This document shows positions 26,266 to 30,340 of a stretch of 30,340 nt of DNA, piece after piece. Location: positions 348,532 through 378,871 of the forward strand of contig JAHNZQ020000092.1 of the NCBI GenBank assembly GCA_019155205.2, given 5' to 3'. The translations under genes were made by a program, and so were the position numbers. Numbering within the stretch: position 1 is the first letter of the stretch; each line of letters starts with the position of its first letter. The stretch comes from Gracilaria vermiculophylla. Its lineage: Eukaryota; Rhodophyta; Florideophyceae; Gracilariales; Gracilariaceae. Below the pieces are notes generated by a model, which did not search any database, had not been told where the DNA came from, and was given only the letters and a program-made list of their open reading frames with translations.

Positions 26266-28431
26266 TTATGACAGTCTGCGCAGTGCTCGGAAATTATCCC
26301 CGCGCAGGATCCTGAGCTGATGCAAAGCACTCTCTAGTATCGCGCCGCCGCCGCTGCTAGATACCAGCGTGTCTAACACAGCGGGAGCAGCCTCTTCAGA
26401 CGACCAACGCGGCCCTTGGAGCACAATTCTGTTCGCATCAGCGAATATGATGCGCCACGCCAGGGCATTGATTCTTTCGCTATGAACGATTTTCAGTACG
26501 CTCTGCATCATGAAGTCTCCAGCAGATCCTTCAATCGTGAAAGTCATGCCTTCGTTTACGGCCACCGCGGCGCGCCTGCCTTTCCGCAATTTCAACGCCC
26601 GCTGCCTACCCTGCAGTGTTTCTGCAACCTTTCGATTTCTTATTTTTCCGGCTTCCCTATCGTGCCATAGCTTAACTGCAGGATGCACTTGGAACCAGCC
26701 ATTCATGAGCTGTGAGGCCCGCACTGCGTCACACTTCATCACGCTCTTCACAATTTCCACTCGCGCTCCCTTGCTCATGCAAACATCAAGCATCCTTGCC
26801 ATGTGAAACTTTTCTGGAAATGCTCTTCGCACTGTAACACCTTCCCCCTCCAAAACACAGCTGCCATCGTACAGAGCATGGGCAATTTCTTTCGAAAACT
26901 CTTTTGCCAGGTACGCATGCGCCCCATCCTTTAGCCGCAATCTTTCCTTCAGACGCTCACAGTCGGAAAGGTCTGCCAGAGCACAAAGGTTCAGGTTTTC
27001 GAATTGCAAAACCACAAGTTCGTGATCCTTCTTGGCCCGTAGCACCTCGAAAACATTCGCGCAGACGTTCGTCCAAAGTTGACCTTTCTCAAAATCTGTT
27101 TTTGTCATCATCCTCACTTGTCCTTCAGAATCCACTACTTGCTTTACGCCTTTTTCAAAGTTTTGTGCTGCTAGTTTCAAAGTTCGCGCATTCTGCAGTC
27201 CGTTAATCGCAGAATATGCAGTTTGTAATTTAGGTTCCTGTGAGGAACTGAGAGCTTTCACCACGCTTTGCAAAGCAGACATATTAACAGAAGGCACGCC
27301 ATTGGAAGTATATTTTTCAGGCGCCAGTCCAGCTCCTCTCACCAATATTTTTCTTTTTTTTCCGGGACTTCTTTTCCCTCGAGTTATTCCGACCGCATTA
27401 CCTTCCATGTCTCGCTCACGAGCAGAAAACGTTTTTTCTGTCGGAGTTCTCTCAGATTTGTTCTGTATATTCTGATACGGTGCAAACAGAATGTGTCGGA
27501 GCATTGAAGTGGTGATATCTACCTGGGATACTTCATCACAATATATTTTAGCCCAACTTTCGAAGATGGATTGATGAGATCTGCGATCATTCTCAAAACG
27601 TTGTAACACATTACAAAGCATTTCGTCGTCTAGAAAAAGGCATTGATTTCCGACAGTGCACAGGCTCTTCTCGATCTGAGCATAAAACCTTTCGTAAGCT
27701 TCAAAACAGTTTTTTGCTTCACCTGAAAACAAGCCCTTTTTCAGCATCTTAGTTTTCATTCTTCCATACATATGGAATATTGCATATGCATCACCATATG
27801 CAGAAGAAATCCATCCGTCACTCAAAAGCCTCATGTCATAAGTGGGCAGGTCCCAAGGCCGATCCTGAAAACCAATCATGGATTCCCTCTTGTCCCGCGC
27901 ATGCTTGCTCACAACTTTTTTGACGTAGGAATCGAAGCTCTTCTCTTTCAGTCCTGATATGCGGAGCATTGCTTGAACATCGTGCAAACACCCACGCGCT
28001 TCAATACCCCTGCTAAATAGATGACTCGTAAACTTTTCCATATCAAAACAAACTGCCTTTGCCATTCTATCCTGAAAATACTCCCGGAATAGTCCCCATA
28101 CTGCAGCCTCATGTCCGGAAGATGGACATACAAATGCCCCTGCTCCATCCTGAAAAGCGTTGCCAGCGTACGCGCACATAGTCATCATAGCTGGCGAAGT
28201 CCTCGGAGGCAAAGCTTGAGAGCTCCATGCTACGGTTGTGCCATCCGGCAACTTTAGCAAAGCTTCTATTGCTTGCGATGCTGTTCTTACGTCATTTACG
28301 ATTGAAACTGGCAGGTGAGTCCTTTCAAGTTCGTCTTGATCGTGATAGGTTGTTTGAGCGCTCGAAGTGAATGCCTTTCGAAGCACAGAAATTCGACGAT
28401 GAGTGCCAACCCACGACCTGATGCCATTCAT
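26266..28431 (-). CDS. POP-type DNA polymerase paralogue, catalytically dead
   Basis: 721-aa intact frame, homologous to the neighbouring POP along its whole length: 'DVRTAS' near 47-52, 'FREYFQDR', 'GLAPEKYTSNGVPSVN', 'LEGEGV' and 'WRIIFADANRIVLQGP' align in order. The catalytic positions are lost. Exo I D and E read S70 and Q72 ('AWSSQAL'). Exo II N and D read D130 and F134. Exo III Y reads S211, and only its Asp (D215) is kept. Motif A D reads Q476 and its E reads N481. Motif B R, K, F, Y read F542, R546, V550, K554. Motif C HDE reads A666-N667-R668. The N-terminus ('MNGIRSWVGTHRRISVLRK') looks like a mitochondrial presequence. No stop or frameshift, so probably a functional pseudoenzyme, for example an accessory subunit. 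A young pseudogene is less likely given how far it has diverged. Confidence 0.88.
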   Translation of the reverse strand: MNGIRSWVGTHRRISVLRKAFTSSAQTTYHDQDELERTHLPVSIVNDVRTASQAIEALLKLPDGTTVAWSSQALPPRTSPAMMTMCAYAGNAFQDGAGAFVCPSSGHEAAVWGLFREYFQDRMAKAVCFDMEKFTSHLFSRGIEARGCLHDVQAMLRISGLKEKSFDSYVKKVVSKHARDKRESMIGFQDRPWDLPTYDMRLLSDGWISSAYGDAYAIFHMYGRMKTKMLKKGLFSGEAKNCFEAYERFYAQIEKSLCTVGNQCLFLDDEMLCNVLQRFENDRRSHQSIFESWAKIYCDEVSQVDITTSMLRHILFAPYQNIQNKSERTPTEKTFSARERDMEGNAVGITRGKRSPGKKRKILVRGAGLAPEKYTSNGVPSVNMSALQSVVKALSSSQEPKLQTAYSAINGLQNARTLKLAAQNFEKGVKQVVDSEGQVRMMTKTDFEKGQLWTNVCANVFEVLRAKKDHELVVLQFENLNLCALADLSDCERLKERLRLKDGAHAYLAKEFSKEIAHALYDGSCVLEGEGVTVRRAFPEKFHMARMLDVCMSKGARVEIVKSVMKCDAVRASQLMNGWFQVHPAVKLWHDREAGKIRNRKVAETLQGRQRALKLRKGRRAAVAVNEGMTFTIEGSAGDFMMQSVLKIVHSERINALAWRIIFADANRIVLQGPRWSSEEAAPAVLDTLVSSSGGGAILESALHQLRILRGDNFRALRRLS

Positions 28432-29147
28432 TGCGAAAAACTGTGTTTCTCAACCACGGTGATGACTTGTGTTCAATTCAACATGATCTGCAGTTGTGGA
28501 ACAGGATTTAACCAAGAGCCGAAGCAAACAATGGTCGGTTAGAGTCGACGTTGAGAACTCTAAGGTTTCGCGGTGCAAAAGAGCCCACTTTTTTTCAAGT
28601 CAGGCGTCGTTCGACTGCACTGATTATCCTGCATTCCTTCGTAAAATCTTAGGATTCACTTGTCAGCTGCACGTGACGCCAAATTGAAACTCATCCCCAT
28701 TGCAAAGGGTTTCCAGTACCGTATCTTGTTTGCGATTGAACTGAGTCGGTCAGAGTGGTAGTTCTTAGACAGTGAATAGCGATCACAATCCCATTTCGGG
28801 TTTGTCGACCTCGCAAGTGATGTCGATTAGCATTCGCTTTTCTATATATTGATTTATTTAGAAAATGGAACTGAAATATGAGGAACAGGCGCGCTCGATT
28901 TTTTCAATAAGCAAAAAATAATTCACAGAATCACCTTATTGTAGATGTTACAACTGATTTGTAAGGATAAACCTCAATACTCGCTCGATAATTAAATGGG
29001 AGAAAGGTGATTGACTACTTTTAATATACCTCAGTGCCTCTTGTTGGTCATCAAGAGTGTTTAACCCTTTTGAACCTAAAAACTCTTATCTCTACAATAG
29101 TAGAGATAAGAGAGCACCAATTACAAGCGAACGCTTGTGGCCTCGCG
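28432..29147. other. intergenic, no gene seen
   Basis: About 0.7 kb upstream of the dead POP paralogue and of the doubtful ORF to the right. It should contain the paralogue's promoter. The part from about 28840 is A/T-rich. No transposase or RNA homology was recognised. Confidence 0.6.
29083..29112. repeat. perfect 13-bp inverted repeat
   Basis: CTCTTATCTCTAC (29083-29095), loop AATA, GTAGAGATAAGAG (29100-29112). It lies just left of a possible small ORF and could be a hairpin in RNA, a protein site or the end of a small foldback element. Confidence 0.85.
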
Positions 29148-29597
29148 ATGCAATCAACAGTGGTGAAGTGCACATTTCGTGCATGCGCATTCGCAGCGAA
29201 CTGGCTCGAATGTTTTCCTCGAAACGGTGCCAGGACAGCCGCGACGGGTTCATCGTACAGTTGCTTCTTTAAGCAGTTCTACAGCGCAACCAACGCGCTA
29301 CCTTCCATCGAGAGCCCTATAGCCTTTCCCTACCGCCCGAGCATCATCTGCTCGCTCTTGCGCCCGCCTACACAGCTCTTAGGCCGTCACAGATTTTACG
29401 TTCCCTATCAATGTGCTTCTACCTACTGCAGCATACATCTTAGATGCAAACGGTCAACATCCACTACGTCTATACCCGGATATCTTTTGATTTCTTCTGC
29501 ATTCACGCGTATGCAGCACAAACAAGAAAAGTTTATCGACAGGTTGATTTCTGGTTTCTCAATATCTTTTAGTGAGAGACAAAAAAAACCCAGGTGA
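29148..29597 (+). CDS. doubtful hypothetical ORF
   Basis: 149 codons from ATG 29148 (the frame is open upstream to 29034 without ATG). The sequence is rich in Ser, Cys, Arg and Phe, with no recognised domain, no conserved-looking block and no paralogue in the window. The C-terminus is basic ('SERQKKPR'). It may be a chance frame, and I include it only as the longest frame in this stretch. Confidence 0.2.
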   Translation: MQSTVVKCTFRACAFAANWLECFPRNGARTAATGSSYSCFFKQFYSATNALPSIESPIAFPYRPSIICSLLRPPTQLLGRHRFYVPYQCASTYCSIHLRCKRSTSTTSIPGYLLISSAFTRMQHKQEKFIDRLISGFSISFSERQKKPR

Positions 29598-29629
29598 TCG
29601 TACGAAGCCGCAACACACCTAACTCAAGA

Positions 29630-30010
29630 GTGTGTTAATACTGTGTGTCTTTGTAACTGTCTGTTTATTTGCACCTTTGTTACTGTTCCTGTTTGCCAAT
29701 GTGCCAGTGAAAACTTGTGTTTGTCTGTTATTGTGTGTATACGCTTGTTTGTCTGTCTACTTTTTTATTGGTATCGCTTTGTGTGTCTTTGGGACTGAAA
29801 GTCTGAGTCGGTGTCTGTTTGTGTGTTTCTCTGAGTTCGTTTATTTCTGTACGTCTGCGTCTGTGGGTCTGCGTGTGATTCTGTGTGTGTTTTTTTTCTA
29901 TGTTTCCTTTTCGATGTCTGCGCGTGTGCGTCTGAGTGTGTTTGTTTCTATGCGTGAGGGCTTTAAGTGCAAAAATAACGTTTCTGCGTGTGTTTGTAAC
30001 TGTTGTTCAC
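29630..30010. repeat. degenerate GT-rich tandem tract
   Basis: About 380 bp dominated by variations of TGTGTCTTTG / TGTCTGT with strong G+T bias on the plus strand. The open frame over it (Val/Cys/Leu/Phe-rich) follows from the composition. It is probably a decayed simple repeat. Confidence 0.75.
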
Positions 30011-30340
30011 GACGTTTTTTTGGATTCTACTGATTTTCATGGAGCGAGAAAAAGAACGTGAACTGTTTGGCTTGCATTGTGAAAGTGCTTCAAGCCAGTA
30101 AGAGGTAAGTCACTCGGATGAAAGTGCTTTACATACAAACAGCGCAACGGGAGCAGAGTCGAAAAAAATAAAGGACACTGTTGTGACTTTGTAGTATAGT
30201 GAGGGTGAGGTAATTCTAGTATTTGGTACCAAGGGTGGTGGGTACGGTTCGCATGGAGAACAGCCACGTGGGCGACCTAGAGGTAATCTTAATTGCTAGG
30301 TCAATTTTAGAATTTACTGTAGAGTGCCGGGGGTGCACCT
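30011..30340. other. unassigned right edge
   Basis: Nothing recognised. A short minus-strand frame (76 codons) has no supporting features. A gene or repeat may begin beyond the window. Confidence 0.4.

Noticed and set aside
26266..28431. Dead POP paralogue as an ordinary pseudogene
   Set aside because: A pseudogene this diverged from its neighbour should carry stops or frameshifts over 721 codons, and none is present. The possibility stays open until selection is measured.
29632..30033. 133-codon Val/Cys/Leu/Phe-rich frame that could pass as a membrane protein
   Set aside because: It translates the GT-rich tract. The hydrophobic composition follows from GTN, TGT and TTN codons.

Overview
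The window looks like nuclear DNA of a multicellular red alga, most likely a florideophyte such as Chondrus crispus. That is inference. The grounds are intron-free genes of ordinary eukaryotic type, a plant/protist-type organellar DNA polymerase, a methionyl-tRNA synthetase with a fused tRNA-binding domain, and heavy loading with decayed LTR retrotransposons, PIF/Harbinger and Tc1/mariner elements. The code is standard: the intact MetRS gene ends in TGA.

The left part (1-18.6 kb) is a nested transposon graveyard. A decayed Tc1/mariner copy (225-1205, minus) is followed by a Ty1/copia element (1341-6604, minus) with both LTRs, a 5-bp target duplication and a primer-binding site matching the anticodon arm of initiator tRNA-Met, as in Drosophila copia. 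Its gag is open but pol is broken. Next is an old Ty3/gypsy-type LTR (6862-10014) split by a PIF/Harbinger transposon (7339-9934) that carries a transposase and a Myb-like partner, both with in-frame stops. Beyond it lies a second, younger gypsy-type element of the same family (10534-16707, minus). Its pol is cut off early in the reverse transcriptase, and an intact 287-codon ORF of unknown function lies in the opposite orientation where the rest of pol should be. Two more Tc1/mariner remnants follow (16.8-18.6 kb, plus).

The right part (18.8-28.4 kb) holds four intact host genes. Cytosolic-type MetRS and a GTPBP1/2-type translational GTPase run on the plus strand. They converge on two head-to-tail minus-strand genes of organellar DNA polymerase (POP) type. 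The first POP (23594-25948) has all exonuclease and polymerase catalytic motifs. Its neighbour (26266-28431) is a full-length paralogue that keeps the scaffold and a mitochondrial-type N-terminus but has lost nearly every catalytic residue of both domains. An intact open frame with both active sites erased suggests a pseudoenzyme, possibly an accessory subunit of the organellar replisome. I consider this the most interesting object in the window.

The right edge (28.4-30.3 kb) has one doubtful small ORF, a perfect 13-bp inverted repeat and a long degenerate GT-rich tract.
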